64,000 bases of DNA from Streptomyces sp. SirexAA-E (lineage in GTDB: Bacteria; Actinomycetota; Actinomycetes; Streptomycetales; Streptomycetaceae), in the NCBI RefSeq assembly GCF_000177195.2, contig NC_015953.1, forward strand, positions 5,580,001 through 5,644,000, read 5' to 3'. A program made the translations under genes and the position numbers. Shown here one piece after another: positions 1-8,395 of this stretch. Under the pieces are notes generated by a model that did no database searches, was not told where the DNA came from, and saw only the letters and a list, made by a program, of their open reading frames with translations. Every line of letters starts with the position of its first letter. The stretch's first letter is position 1.

Positions 1-652
1 CGGCGGCCTCGTCGGTGTCGGCGACCTCGAAGTACGTCATCCAGTGCGGCCCACGGTCGCGCGGCAGGCCGTGGCCCACGCCGTGCAGGGCGGCGACCGG
101 CCGGCCCGCCAGGCTCAGGGTCTGGTAGTCGAAGTCGGCCGAGACGACCGCCTCCGTGTCGAAACCGAAGACCGCCTGGTAGAACTTGGCGACCGATGAG
201 GTCTCCCGGGTCACCAGCTCGTTCCAGACGGGTGTGCCCGGAGTGCCGGCCAGCGCCGTGCCGAGGTGCTCGCCCGGCTGCCAGACGCCGAAGACCGCCC
301 CGCCCGGGTCGGAGGCGATCGCGAGGCGGCCCGCCCGGCCCGCGTCGATCGGTCCGACGGCCACCGTGCCGCCGCAGGAACGGATCGCCTCGGCGGTCGC
401 ATCCGCGTCCTCGGAGGCCAGATAGGTCGTCCAGGCGATCGGGAGGTGCCGGCCGGGCGGCAGCTGACCGATGCCCGCGACCTCCTTGCCGTGCAGCAGC
501 GCGCGTACGTAGGGCCCGAGTTCCTCGGGGCCCGGCCTGAACTCCCAGCCGAACAAGCGGCCGTAGAACTCCTCGGTCGCGCTCAGTCCGTGCACGATCA
601 GACTTACCCAGCACGGAGCTCCTGGCGCGCGCCGGGCGGCAGCCTCGGTCAT
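1..652 (-). CDS. VOC-family (glyoxalase/bleomycin-resistance fold) protein, 3' end beyond window
   Basis: The reading frame starts at ATG 652 and is still open at base 1, so at least 217 residues are visible and the C-terminus is missing. The visible protein has two tandem beta-alpha-beta-beta-beta modules. The first begins CWVSLIVHGLSATEEFYGRLFGWEF and the second has NELVTRETSSVAKFYQAVFGF, both typical of the vicinal oxygen chelate fold in which paired modules form one metal or substrate site. Two-domain VOC proteins of this kind in Streptomyces are usually annotated as glyoxalase-like or hydroxylase-like, with no proven substrate. A GGAGAGAATAG-type ribosome site precedes the ATG. The specific function is unknown; the fold call is secure. 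Confidence 0.85.
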   Translation of the reverse strand, partial: MTEAAARRAPGAPCWVSLIVHGLSATEEFYGRLFGWEFRPGPEELGPYVRALLHGKEVAGIGQLPPGRHLPIAWTTYLASEDADATAEAIRSCGGTVAVGPIDAGRAGRLAIASDPGGAVFGVWQPGEHLGTALAGTPGTPVWNELVTRETSSVAKFYQAVFGFDTEAVVSADFDYQTLSLAGRPVAALHGVGHGLPRDRGPHWMTYFEVADTDEAA

Positions 653-916
653 CTTCTATTCTCTCCTCGTACCATCGGGGTGGCCGTACGGGGGAAACGG
701 AACGGAGCCGGTACGTCGTCCAGCGGTACGGACGCGTGCCCCGGGCTCCGTGCAGATGCTCGCACCACCGGGCTCCCCAGGCACCCGGGCCGCGCCGCGT
801 TTCGGCTTCCGTCCGCAAGGAAGTCATAGGGAAGTCGCAAGGAAGGTTGCTTTGTTGCGGTACGCCCCTTTCCATATCGCGTCCTCGTGCGGGGCTGCTG
901 CGCGAAGATGGCGGCT

Positions 917-1744
917 ATGAAGCCCATCATCACCGTATCCGAATACATGAGCGAAGCGACGGGGGCGCGTCCGCCGGTGCCCCTGGACGTCCGCTGGCAG
1001 CTGGGCGGCCCGCACGGCCGTGCCGACTACGACGCGGGGCACATCCCCGGCGCGGTGTTCGTCGATCTCGACGCGGAACTCGCCGGTCCGCCCGGACGCG
1101 GCGGCCGGCACCCGCTGCCGGACCTGGAGGTCTTCGCCGCCGCCATGCGACGCGCCGGGGTCTCCCGGGACACCCCGGTGGTGGTGTACGACGGCGGTCA
1201 GGGCTGGGCCGCAGCGCGCGCCTGGTGGCTGCTGCGCTGGGCCGGCCACCCCGACGTCCGGGTGCTCGACGGCGGCCTCGCGGCATGGACCGGTGACCTC
1301 TCCACGAAGACCCCCGAGCCCGACGCGGGCGACTTCAGGCCCGAGCCCGGCGGACTGCCGCTGCTGGGCGCGGACGGCGCCGCCGCACTCGCCGAGTCCG
1401 GTCTGCTGCTCGACGCCCGGGCTGCGGAACGGTACCGGGGCGACGTGGAACCGATCGACAGGGTCGGCGGCCACATCCCCGGCGCCCTCTCCGCACCGAC
1501 CGCCGAGAACGTAGCCGAGGACGGCCGCTTCCTGCCCGCCGGGACGCTGGCCTCCCGGTTCGCCGCGCTGGGGGCCGCCCCCGGCACCGAGGTCGGCGTG
1601 TACTGCGGGTCGGGCGTCTCGGGCGCCCATGAGGTGCTGGCCCTGGAGATCGCCGGACACCGGGCCGCCCTCTACGCCGGTTCCTGGTCCGAGTGGTCCG
1701 CGGACGAGTCCCGCCCGGTCGCCACGGGCCCCGACCCCCGATGA
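917..1744 (+). CDS. Two-domain rhodanese sulfurtransferase (thiosulfate/3-mercaptopyruvate type)
   Basis: This cytosolic enzyme transfers sulfane sulfur to a thiol acceptor. Two rhodanese domains are visible. The N-terminal inactive one has LDVRWQLGG and GHIPGAVFVDLD. The C-terminal one has LDARAAERYRGD, GHIPGALSAP and the active-site loop CGSGVSGAHE, with the catalytic cysteine at about residue 230. CGSGVS resembles the CGSGVT loop of mercaptopyruvate sulfurtransferases more than the CRKGVT loop of classical rhodaneses, so MST-like specificity is inferred. I chose ATG 917 (MKPIITVSEY) because homologues begin close to this point. ATG 908 in the same frame is possible, and neither has a strong Shine-Dalgarno site. 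The gene converges with sepH, and a hairpin lies between them. Confidence 0.9.
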   Translation: MKPIITVSEYMSEATGARPPVPLDVRWQLGGPHGRADYDAGHIPGAVFVDLDAELAGPPGRGGRHPLPDLEVFAAAMRRAGVSRDTPVVVYDGGQGWAAARAWWLLRWAGHPDVRVLDGGLAAWTGDLSTKTPEPDAGDFRPEPGGLPLLGADGAAALAESGLLLDARAAERYRGDVEPIDRVGGHIPGALSAPTAENVAEDGRFLPAGTLASRFAALGAAPGTEVGVYCGSGVSGAHEVLALEIAGHRAALYAGSWSEWSADESRPVATGPDPR

Positions 1745-1765
1745 CCTGACCCCGCCGACGCCGAA

Positions 1766-1793
1766 GGGCCCGTACGCCGGTGCGTACGGGCCC
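1766..1793. terminator. Bidirectional hairpin between sulfurtransferase gene and sepH
   Basis: A perfect 12-bp stem (GGGCCCGTACGC, loop cggt, complement) lies 22 nt after the sulfurtransferase stop and 22 nt before the sepH stop on the other strand. A CCGA/TCGG extension follows a one-base bulge. Its position between convergent genes suggests it terminates both transcripts. Confidence 0.75.
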
Positions 1794-1814
1794 TCGGTAC
1801 GAGGAGGGCGCTCC

Positions 1815-2870
1815 TCAGTCCTGCTTCTTCCGGCGTGTGCCGAAGACGATCTCGTCCCAGCTGGGCACCGCGGCCCGGCGCCCGGGGCGCACCCCGTCCG
1901 CCTCCGCCTGCCGGTCCGTCGTACCCGTCAGCCGGTCCCGGTGACCCGCCACCGCGCGCGGCATCAGCACGTCCGCGTACGCGGAACCCGCGCCCGCTGC
2001 CGCTGCCGGGGGCTCGTCGGCCTCCGGCTCCTCGGCGGCCGGCTCGATCGCCGGCGGTTCCGGCTGCGACGGCCGCTCCGGCACGACCATGTCGCCGCGG
2101 AAGCTCGGCACCGCCTCCAGGAGGCTGGTCAGCGAATCACGCTCGTCCGCCGACACACCGCTGAGACGCTCCTCCGGCTCCGGGGCCGGAGGAGCGGGGC
2201 GCTCGATCTGCCGGTCGAGCGCACGGTCCAACGGCCGGTCGCGCGGCAGCCGGGCGATCCGGGGCACGAACGGGAAGCTGGGCTCGGGGGCGGCCACCTC
2301 GTCGGTCTCACCGATCAGTGAGCGCGCCTCGTCGTCCACGGCCTGCACCAGACGGCGCGGCGGGTCGTACGTCCAGCTCGCCGAGTGCGGTTCGCCCGCC
2401 ACCCGGTAGACGAGGAGGACCTCCCAGGTGCCGTCGTCCCGGCGCCAGGAGTCCCACTGGACCGTCTCCCGGTCGGCACCGCGCAGCAGCAGACGCTCCT
2501 GGACGGCCTCGCCGAGCTGGGGGCCGGTGTTCTCGCCGGGTCGGCGTACGGGGGTCTTCCGGGCCCGCTCCGCCATGAAGGCGCGTTCCGCGAGCACAGG
2601 GCCCTCGAAGCGGCGTACCCGGTCGACGGGGATGCCGGCGAACTGGGCGACCTCCTCGGCGGAGGCGCCTGCTCGTATACGTGCCTGGATGTCACGGGGG
2701 CGGAGGTGGCTCTCCACCTCGATCTCGATCTGGCCGAGCCGGGCGCGGTCGTTGCGCACGGCGGCACGCAGCCGCTCGTCGATCGGCAGCGTGTACTCCG
2801 TGCTGTCGGCAGCCTTGAGCACCAGTCGTGTGCCGTCGTTCGAGACGGCCACGACACGCAGTTCGGGCAT
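1815..2870 (-). CDS. sepH: SepH, FtsZ-associated cell-division regulator (DUF3071)
   Basis: SepH is an actinobacterial protein that binds FtsZ and promotes its assembly during sporulation and vegetative division. This protein is 351 residues. The N-terminus (MPELRVVAVSNDGTRLVLKA, then YTLPIDERLRAAVRND) and the helix-turn-helix-like stretch DIQARIRAGASAEEVAQFAGIPVDRVRRFEGPVLAERAFMA match the conserved DUF3071 domain. The C-terminal half is low-complexity, Pro/Glu-rich and variable, ending in a basic tail RAAVPSWDEIVFGTRRKKQD. The ATG at 2870 has a GGGAGG site 7 nt upstream, so the longer frame from 2903 is not needed. The gene is monocistronic, between a convergent sulfurtransferase gene and a divergent membrane-protein gene. 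Confidence 0.93.
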   Translation of the reverse strand: MPELRVVAVSNDGTRLVLKAADSTEYTLPIDERLRAAVRNDRARLGQIEIEVESHLRPRDIQARIRAGASAEEVAQFAGIPVDRVRRFEGPVLAERAFMAERARKTPVRRPGENTGPQLGEAVQERLLLRGADRETVQWDSWRRDDGTWEVLLVYRVAGEPHSASWTYDPPRRLVQAVDDEARSLIGETDEVAAPEPSFPFVPRIARLPRDRPLDRALDRQIERPAPPAPEPEERLSGVSADERDSLTSLLEAVPSFRGDMVVPERPSQPEPPAIEPAAEEPEADEPPAAAAGAGSAYADVLMPRAVAGHRDRLTGTTDRQAEADGVRPGRRAAVPSWDEIVFGTRRKKQD

Positions 2871-3365
2871 GGGAACCTCCCGGGTGGTGCCTGCCGACGT
2901 CACGTGCGTCGCTGCTTCCGCTAGTCGAGTGTGACCTGCCCGGGTTCAGCCTGCCACAACCTTGCCAAGTTACCCGGCGAGCGGACCTCGGCCCTGGATC
3001 ACCAGGAGGCACGGTCACCTGTGCGCGGCGCGCAGTGACCGGATGGTCCCTGACGTGTCGCAGGCGCCCGTGCGATGCCGCGGCGCCGCCGGTTCGAGTG
3101 CCGCCCTTCGGCCCCCTTCCGCAGGCCCGGACACCCATGCGGGAGTCCGGCCCCAGGGCTCGTCACAGTACTCCATTCGGGCCACCGGGGTGGACCGGCG
3201 CGCCGCCGAACTTCTCGGCGGGCGCTGGAGTGGGGCTACCCAGTTGTCGGTGAAATGCCCCCAATGGGTGTGCTGCTTCACACAATCTGCAGAATCGGAA
3301 CTATTCGCTTCGCCCATATGTCCCTCACTGGTGCAAGGTGGGTAGTTGTCGAGCAGGGGCTGGTA
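2871..3365. other. Intergenic region between divergent sepH and repeat-protein genes
   Basis: These 495 bp hold no convincing gene on either strand. They should contain the promoters of sepH (leftward) and of the 3366 gene (rightward). The right part (about 3280-3365) is noticeably more AT-rich than its surroundings. I could not identify a confident -35/-10 pair. Confidence 0.5.
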
Positions 3366-4505
3366 ATGGTTCAGAAACCGCAGAACGATGCGGAACGCAA
3401 GGAAAGGCGCATAGACCTGAGCGTCCCTCAGGTCGCGGGCAGTGCCCTGGCTGCGGTCGCGGCCGCGGTGATGGCCTCGCAGCTGGGTGTGTACGGCACG
3501 ATCGCCGGCGCGGGCGTGATGAGCGTGGTCGCCACCAGCGGGGGACCGGTCTTCCAGCACTTCTTCCGGCGCACCGGCGAGCAGATCCGCGAAGTCACCG
3601 TCCATGTGAAGCACCCGGGCGGGCGGCAGGTGACCGTTCGCACCCGGGACACGGTCCCCGCCGCCCGCCGGCCGGCCGGCGACGCCACCGCGGAAGAGCC
3701 CGCGACGCGCCCGGACCCCGGACATCCGCAGCCCGTCAACGACGACCCGGAGCGCACCAGGCTGCTCGGAGTACCGGACCCGGAGCGCACCAGGCTGCTC
3801 GGGACGGTGGACGCGGAGCGCACACAGATGCTCGGTGCCGTGGACCCCGAGGAGACGCGGAAGCTCGGAGCGGTGGACCCCGAGCGGACCCAGATGTTCG
3901 GCGCCGTCGGCCGGGAGGGGACGCGGCCGGTCATGAACGACCCGGAGCGGACCCAGTTGTTCGGGCAGGCCGAGACGTCCGACGACGCGTACTCGGAGGC
4001 TCGCACGCACGGCACCACGGCCCGCGGCTGGAAGCGCTCGGCGCTCGCGGCCGTCGCCGTCTTCACCGTGGCGATGGGCGGCATCACCGCCTTCGAAGTG
4101 GCCTCCGGCAACGACCTCAGCGGCGGCGGCGGTACGACCGTCGGCTCCGTGGTGCGCGGCGGCCACGGCCCGGCGACGACGGATCCGGCGCCCACGACCA
4201 GTACGGACCCGCAGCGGAGCGGTGGCACGGAGGACGGCGAGCCGGGCGACGGCAGTGCGTCGGCCCCCGCGACGGATCCCGGCCAGGACCGGAGCTCCGA
4301 GCCCGGCACCGGTGGCGACCCCTCCTCGCCGGCCCGGCCGGAACCGACGCCCTCCGCCACGGGCGGGAGCACGGCACCGGCCCCCACCGGCTCCACGGCG
4401 CCGGAGAACACCACCCCGGCCGCACCGGAACCGACCGCGACGGGTGACGCCGACGCCCCGGTGGGCGAGAACGGGGCCACCGGCGGCCCGGACACCGGTC
4501 GGTGA
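3366..4505 (+). CDS. Membrane protein with cytosolic DPERT-type tandem repeats and extracellular Ser/Thr/Pro tail
   Basis: The protein is 379 residues and I do not recognise a named family. Residues about 20-60 are hydrophobic (AAVAAAVMASQLGVYGTIAGAGV) and could form one or two membrane segments. They are followed by a basic or polar stretch. Residues about 127-202 form seven near-tandem units of 10-11 residues with consensus DPERTxxLGAV. A clear transmembrane helix follows at about residues 220-245 (ALAAVAVFTVAMGGITAFEVA). The rest is a roughly 130-residue Thr/Ser/Pro/Gly-rich tail typical of exported, possibly glycosylated linkers. The start at ATG 3366 follows an AGCAGGGG site. The gene sits alone between sepH and a convergent flavin oxidase gene. 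Regulation and role are unknown. Confidence 0.75.
   Translation: MVQKPQNDAERKERRIDLSVPQVAGSALAAVAAAVMASQLGVYGTIAGAGVMSVVATSGGPVFQHFFRRTGEQIREVTVHVKHPGGRQVTVRTRDTVPAARRPAGDATAEEPATRPDPGHPQPVNDDPERTRLLGVPDPERTRLLGTVDAERTQMLGAVDPEETRKLGAVDPERTQMFGAVGREGTRPVMNDPERTQLFGQAETSDDAYSEARTHGTTARGWKRSALAAVAVFTVAMGGITAFEVASGNDLSGGGGTTVGSVVRGGHGPATTDPAPTTSTDPQRSGGTEDGEPGDGSASAPATDPGQDRSSEPGTGGDPSSPARPEPTPSATGGSTAPAPTGSTAPENTTPAAPEPTATGDADAPVGENGATGGPDTGR
3744..3971 (+). repeat. Coding tandem repeat, 33-nt units (DPERTxxLGAV)
   Basis: Five consecutive 33-nt units run from 3744 to 3908 (DPERTRLLGVP, DPERTRLLGTV, DAERTQMLGAV, DPEETRKLGAV, DPERTQMFGAV). A degenerate 30-nt unit (GREGTRPVMN) follows, then a further copy (DPERTQLFGQA) at 3939-3971. 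The units vary at the nucleotide level, so the array is not a fresh slippage product and the peptide pattern appears to be selected. Confidence 0.85.
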
Positions 4506-4539
4506 GCGGCACCCGCCGCCCGGTGACCGGCCGCCGGGC

Positions 4540-5859
4540 TCAGTCGCCCAGGACGCGGCGCAGGTAGTCGTTGCCGAACAACCGGTCAGGGTCGAGCCGG
4601 TCGCGTACGGCGGTGAACTCGCCGAACCGGGGATAGGCCTCCGACAGGTAGGCCGCGTCCCGGGTGTGGATCTTGCCCCAGTGCGGACGGCCGCCGAAGC
4701 CCGTCATGATCCGCTCGACCGCCGTGAAGTACGCCTGGTACGGCGTCCCCCGGTACATGTGCACCGCGATGTACGCGCTCTCCCGGCCCGAGGCCGTGGA
4801 GAGCGCGATGTCGTCCCCGGGGGCGGTCCGCACCTCGACGGGGAAGCTGATCCGCAGCGGCGAGCGGTCGACCATGGCCCGCACCTCGCGCAGCGCCTCG
4901 ACGGCGGCCTCGCGCGGCACGGCGTACTCCATCTCGACGAAGCGCACCCGCCGGGGGCTGGTGAAGACCTTGTAAGGGATGTCCGTGTAGCTCCGGGCCG
5001 ACAGCGCGCGGCTGGAGATCCCGGCGATCGCCGGAATGGTCCCGGGGAGCGCGCGGCCCACGGAACAGGCCACCTGGAAGATCCCGTTGGAGAGGAGCTC
5101 GTCCTCGACCCAGCCGCTGATCCTGCCGGGCGGAGCCGCCGGGCCGGCGCTGCGGTTGTTGCGCTTGGTGTTGCAGTTGCCGGTGTGCGGGAACCAGTAG
5201 AACTCGAAGTGTTCGTTCTCGGCGACCAGCTGGTCGAAGTCGGCCGTGACCCGGTCGAAGGACATCGGTTCCTCACGGGCCGTCAGCAGGAAGACCGGCT
5301 CCACCGCGAAGGTGATCGCGGTGACCACGCCGAGTGCCCCGAGCCCGATCCGGGCGGCCGCGAAGACGTCGGCGTGCTCGTCCGGGGAGCAGCGCAGCAC
5401 CGTGCCGTCCGCGGTGACCAGCTCCAGGGCGCGTATCTGCGCCGCGATCGACGCCGAGTCGCGGCCGGTCCCGTGGGTGCCGGTGGAGGTGGCCCCGGCG
5501 ACCGTCTGGTCCATGATGTCGCCCATGTTCGTGAGGGAGAGCCCCTCCCGGGCGAGCGCGGTGTTCAGGCGCTTCAGCGGGGTGCCGGCCTCGACGGTCA
5601 CCGTCATGGCCGCGCGGTCGATCTCCCGGATGCCGGTGAGCAGGTCCGGGCGTATGAGCACGCCGTCGGTGGCGGCGGCCGCCGTGAACGAGTGCCCCGT
5701 ACCCGCCGGTTTGACCCGCAGCCCGTCCTCGGACGCCCTCCGCAGCACCTCGGCCAGCTCCGCCACGGAGGCGGGGGACACGGCCCGTACCGGCCGGGCG
5801 GTGACGTTGCCCGCCCAGTTACGCCACGTGCTCGTCGCAGTTGCGTAGGTCTCGGTCAT
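4540..5859 (-). CDS. FAD-dependent aldonolactone oxidase-type enzyme
   Basis: The 439-residue protein belongs to the VAO/PCMH flavoprotein family, ALO branch (L-gulono-, L-galactono- and D-arabinono-1,4-lactone oxidases, alditol oxidases). The FAD-binding domain is visible in VRAVSPASVAELAEVLRRA and in KPAGTGHSF, whose His is the usual covalent flavin attachment site. It continues with MGDIMDQTVAGATSTGTHGTG. The C-terminal substrate domain contains RPHWGKIHTRDAAYL; HWGK is the signature of lactone oxidases. Members oxidise a sugar lactone or polyol and pass electrons to oxygen or an acceptor. The substrate here cannot be fixed. The ATG at 5859 lies inside the 3' end of the upstream MFS gene (41-nt overlap), so the two are probably co-translated. 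Confidence 0.88.
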   Translation of the reverse strand: MTETYATATSTWRNWAGNVTARPVRAVSPASVAELAEVLRRASEDGLRVKPAGTGHSFTAAAATDGVLIRPDLLTGIREIDRAAMTVTVEAGTPLKRLNTALAREGLSLTNMGDIMDQTVAGATSTGTHGTGRDSASIAAQIRALELVTADGTVLRCSPDEHADVFAAARIGLGALGVVTAITFAVEPVFLLTAREEPMSFDRVTADFDQLVAENEHFEFYWFPHTGNCNTKRNNRSAGPAAPPGRISGWVEDELLSNGIFQVACSVGRALPGTIPAIAGISSRALSARSYTDIPYKVFTSPRRVRFVEMEYAVPREAAVEALREVRAMVDRSPLRISFPVEVRTAPGDDIALSTASGRESAYIAVHMYRGTPYQAYFTAVERIMTGFGGRPHWGKIHTRDAAYLSEAYPRFGEFTAVRDRLDPDRLFGNDYLRRVLGD

Positions 5860-7108
5860 CTTCCCCGCGCCCTCCCGTCGGTGCCGGCTCCACGAGCCGG
5901 CGGTACCCCAGGAACGCCACCGCGGCCGCGAGCGCCCCCGCCACCGCGGGCACCACGTACCCCGCCCGGGCCCCCGAGGCGTCCACCACCCAGCCCGCGG
6001 CGGAGGAGCCGAGCGCCACCCCGACCGCCAGCCCGGTGCTGGTCCAGGTCATGCCCTCGGTCAGCTGGGTACGCGGTACGTGCTGTTCGACGAGGGCCAT
6101 GGTGGTGACCATCGTCGGTGCGATGGCGAGGCCCGCGACAAAGAGCGCCACGGCCAGGAACGGCAGACTCCCGGCCAGTTGGAGGGGGATCATACTCACG
6201 GCCATCGCGCACACACCCAGCAGCCACCGGGACGACGGCTTCCCCTTGAGGTGGAGCACGCCGAAGACGGCCCCCGCGAGACACGACCCCAGCGCGTAGA
6301 CGGCCAGTACGAGGCTCGCCGCCGCCTTGTGGCCGCGCTCCTCGGCGAAGGCCACCGTCACCACGTCCACCGCACCGAAGATCGCCCCCGTCGCGACGAA
6401 GGTCACCACCAGGACCTGGAGCCCCCGGGAGCGCAGCGCCGAGCCGGCCGTGTGGTGCTCCTCGGGCAGCGGCCGCGGTTCGGTGGCCCGCTGGGACGTC
6501 AGCCAGAAGACGCCGATGACCAGGAACACGGCGGCCAGCAGGGGGCCGGCCTCCGGGAACCAGGCGGTGGACAGCCCGATGGAGACGATCGGGCCGACGA
6601 TGAAGCACACCTCGTCGACGATCGACTCCCAGGCGTACGCGGTGTGCAGCTGCCGCCCCGTGCCCCGGTAGATCTCCGCCCACCGCGCACGGACCATCGA
6701 GCCCATGCTCGGGACGCACCCGGCGCCCACCGCGAAGACGAACAGCGTCCATTCCGGCAGGCCCTGCTGTGCGCAGACCAGCAGCCCCGCGACCGCTGCG
6801 GCCGCCACCAGGGTCACCGGCCGCAGCACCCGGCGCTGGCCGTACCGGTCGACGAGCCGGGACACCTGGGGGCCCATCACGGCCGCCGCCATGGCCAGGG
6901 TGGCGGAGAGCGCGCCGGCCAGCCCGTACCGCCCGGTGATCTGCGACACCATCGTGACGACGCCGATCCCCATCATGGACAGCGGCATCCGGCCGAGGAA
7001 GCCGGCCGCGGAGAAGGCCCGGGTTCCCGGTGCGGTGAAGACGGCGCGGTAGGGGCTGGGCACGAGGGACTCCGGTGAAGCCGTGTCAGGTGTGAAGGGG
7101 GCCGACAC
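5819..7108 (-). CDS. MFS transporter (drug/metabolite exporter type)
   Basis: This 429-residue integral membrane protein has about twelve hydrophobic segments. The motif between segments 2 and 3 is VSRLVDRYGQRRVLRP, a variant of the major-facilitator motif A (GxLaDrxGrR). The long cytosolic loop in the middle (RATEPRPLPEEHHTAGSALRSRG) separates the two six-helix bundles. Related Streptomyces proteins are annotated as putative exporters with unassigned substrates. The start is GTG at 7108 with only a weak ribosome site. The stop overlaps the start of the lactone oxidase gene by 41 nt. This suggests a two-gene unit, perhaps moving the oxidase's substrate or product, but that is inference. Confidence 0.88.
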   Translation of the reverse strand: MSAPFTPDTASPESLVPSPYRAVFTAPGTRAFSAAGFLGRMPLSMMGIGVVTMVSQITGRYGLAGALSATLAMAAAVMGPQVSRLVDRYGQRRVLRPVTLVAAAAVAGLLVCAQQGLPEWTLFVFAVGAGCVPSMGSMVRARWAEIYRGTGRQLHTAYAWESIVDEVCFIVGPIVSIGLSTAWFPEAGPLLAAVFLVIGVFWLTSQRATEPRPLPEEHHTAGSALRSRGLQVLVVTFVATGAIFGAVDVVTVAFAEERGHKAAASLVLAVYALGSCLAGAVFGVLHLKGKPSSRWLLGVCAMAVSMIPLQLAGSLPFLAVALFVAGLAIAPTMVTTMALVEQHVPRTQLTEGMTWTSTGLAVGVALGSSAAGWVVDASGARAGYVVPAVAGALAAAVAFLGYRRLVEPAPTGGRGEDDRDLRNCDEHVA

Positions 7109-7150
7109 AGCTTACGGCGCGCGGCGACAGCGGTGACCGGCGGATGTCGG

Positions 7151-7181
7151 TTGCCGCACTGTCACAGGCGGGTGGCAGGAT
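7151..7181 (+). promoter_or_regulatory. Candidate sigma-70-type promoter for ferrochelatase gene
   Basis: TTGCCG (7151-7156) and CAGGAT (7176-7181) are separated by 19 nt, and the -10-like box ends 7 nt before ATG 7189. If used, the transcript would start at or next to the AUG and be leaderless, which is common in actinobacteria. The 19-nt spacer is longer than ideal, so this is tentative. Confidence 0.35.
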
Positions 7182-7188
7182 CGGGGGC

Positions 7189-8316
7189 ATGTCCGATCTG
7201 CGTGATCCCGCTCCCTACGACGCCCTGCTGCTGCTCTCCTTCGGCGGCCCCGAAGGCCCGGACGACGTGGTCCCGTTCCTCGCGAACGTGACCCGCGGCC
7301 GCGGCATCCCCGAGGAACGGCTGAAGGAAGTCGGAAAGCACTACTTCCTGTTCGGCGGCGTCAGCCCGATCAACGCGCAGAACCGCGACCTCCTGGAGGC
7401 ACTGCGGAAGGACTTCGCCGGACACGGCCTCGACCTGCCGGTGTACTGGGGCAACCGCAACTGGGCGCCGTATCTCACCGACACCCTCCGTGAGATGGTC
7501 ACCGACGGGCGCCGCCGGATCGCCGTGCTCGCCACCAGCGCCTACGCCTCGTACTCCGGCTGCCGGCAGTACCGCGAGAACCTCGCCGAGTCGCTGGCCG
7601 AGCTGGAGGCCGAGGGCCTGCCGGTGCCCCGTGTGGACAAGCTGCGGCACTACTTCAACCACCCGGGGTTCGTGCGACCCATGGCGGACGGGGTGCTGGC
7701 CTCGCTCGCGGACCTCCCCGACGAGGCCCGGGCGGGCGCGCACCTGGCGTTCACCACACACTCCATCCCGACCTCCGCGGCCGACACCTCGGGCCCGGCG
7801 GAGACCCACGGCGACGGCGGCTCGTACGTCGCCGAGCACCTGGACGTGGCCCGGGTGATCGTCGACGCGGTGCGCGAGGAGACGGGGATCACCCACCCGT
7901 GGGAGCTGGTCTACCAGTCGCGCAGCGGTGCCCCGCACATCCCGTGGCTGGAGCCCGACATCTGCGACCACCTGGAGACGCTGCACGGCGAGGGTGCCCC
8001 GGCGGTCGTGATGGTCCCCATCGGATTCGTCTCCGACCACATGGAGGTGCTGTACGACCTCGACACGGAGGCCACCGCCAAGGCCGCCGAGCTGGGCCTG
8101 CCCGTCCGCCGGTCCGCGACCGTCGGGGCCGACCCCCGGTTCGCGGCCGCTGTCCGCGAGCTCGTGCTGGAGCGCGCGGCGGCGGAGCAGGAGCGCCCGG
8201 TCCGGCGGTGCGCCCTCGGCGAGCTCGGCCCCTCCCACGACCTGTGCCCCGTCGGCTGCTGCCCGGCCCGAGCACCCAAGCCGGCCGCGGCCGGTGCGGA
8301 CAGCCCGTACGCCTGA
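7189..8316 (+). CDS. cpfC: Coproporphyrin III ferrochelatase
   Basis: The enzyme inserts Fe2+ into coproporphyrin III to give coproheme in the actinobacterial heme pathway, in the cytosol. It has 375 residues from ATG 7189. The metal-site His lies in AFTTHSIPTS (about His191) and the conserved Glu in FVSDHMEVLYDLD. Cysteines suited to a [2Fe-2S] cluster are visible: Cys125 in SGCRQYREN and C-terminal Cys341, 353, 357 and 358 (RRCALGELG, then LCPVGCC). Actinobacterial CpfC proteins carry such a cluster. The N-terminus YDALLLLSFGGPEGPDDVVPFL is diagnostic. The frame could be extended to 7144, but homologues start at this ATG. A perfect hairpin separates it from the next gene. Confidence 0.95.
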   Translation: MSDLRDPAPYDALLLLSFGGPEGPDDVVPFLANVTRGRGIPEERLKEVGKHYFLFGGVSPINAQNRDLLEALRKDFAGHGLDLPVYWGNRNWAPYLTDTLREMVTDGRRRIAVLATSAYASYSGCRQYRENLAESLAELEAEGLPVPRVDKLRHYFNHPGFVRPMADGVLASLADLPDEARAGAHLAFTTHSIPTSAADTSGPAETHGDGGSYVAEHLDVARVIVDAVREETGITHPWELVYQSRSGAPHIPWLEPDICDHLETLHGEGAPAVVMVPIGFVSDHMEVLYDLDTEATAKAAELGLPVRRSATVGADPRFAAAVRELVLERAAAEQERPVRRCALGELGPSHDLCPVGCCPARAPKPAAAGADSPYA

Positions 8317-8348
8317 AGGCCTGCCGGGCTCCGAGAGGACCCCGAACC

Positions 8349-8378
8349 GTCCCGGCAGGCGCGTCGGCCTGCCGGGAC
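8349..8378 (+). terminator. Hairpin between ferrochelatase and inositol-phosphatase genes
   Basis: A perfect 12-bp stem (GTCCCGGCAGGC, loop gcgtcg, complement) lies between the ferrochelatase stop (8316) and the next start (8396), ending only 17 nt before that start. It could terminate the first transcript or, if transcribed through, act as an attenuating leader structure. Confidence 0.6.
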
Positions 8379-8395
8379 ACGACCCCTGGAGCGTT

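Noticed and set aside
3297..3320. ECF-type promoter (GGAACT ... GTC) before the repeat-protein gene
   Set aside because: Spacing of 18 nt to GTC is longer than the usual 15-17 and the rest of the -10 does not fit.
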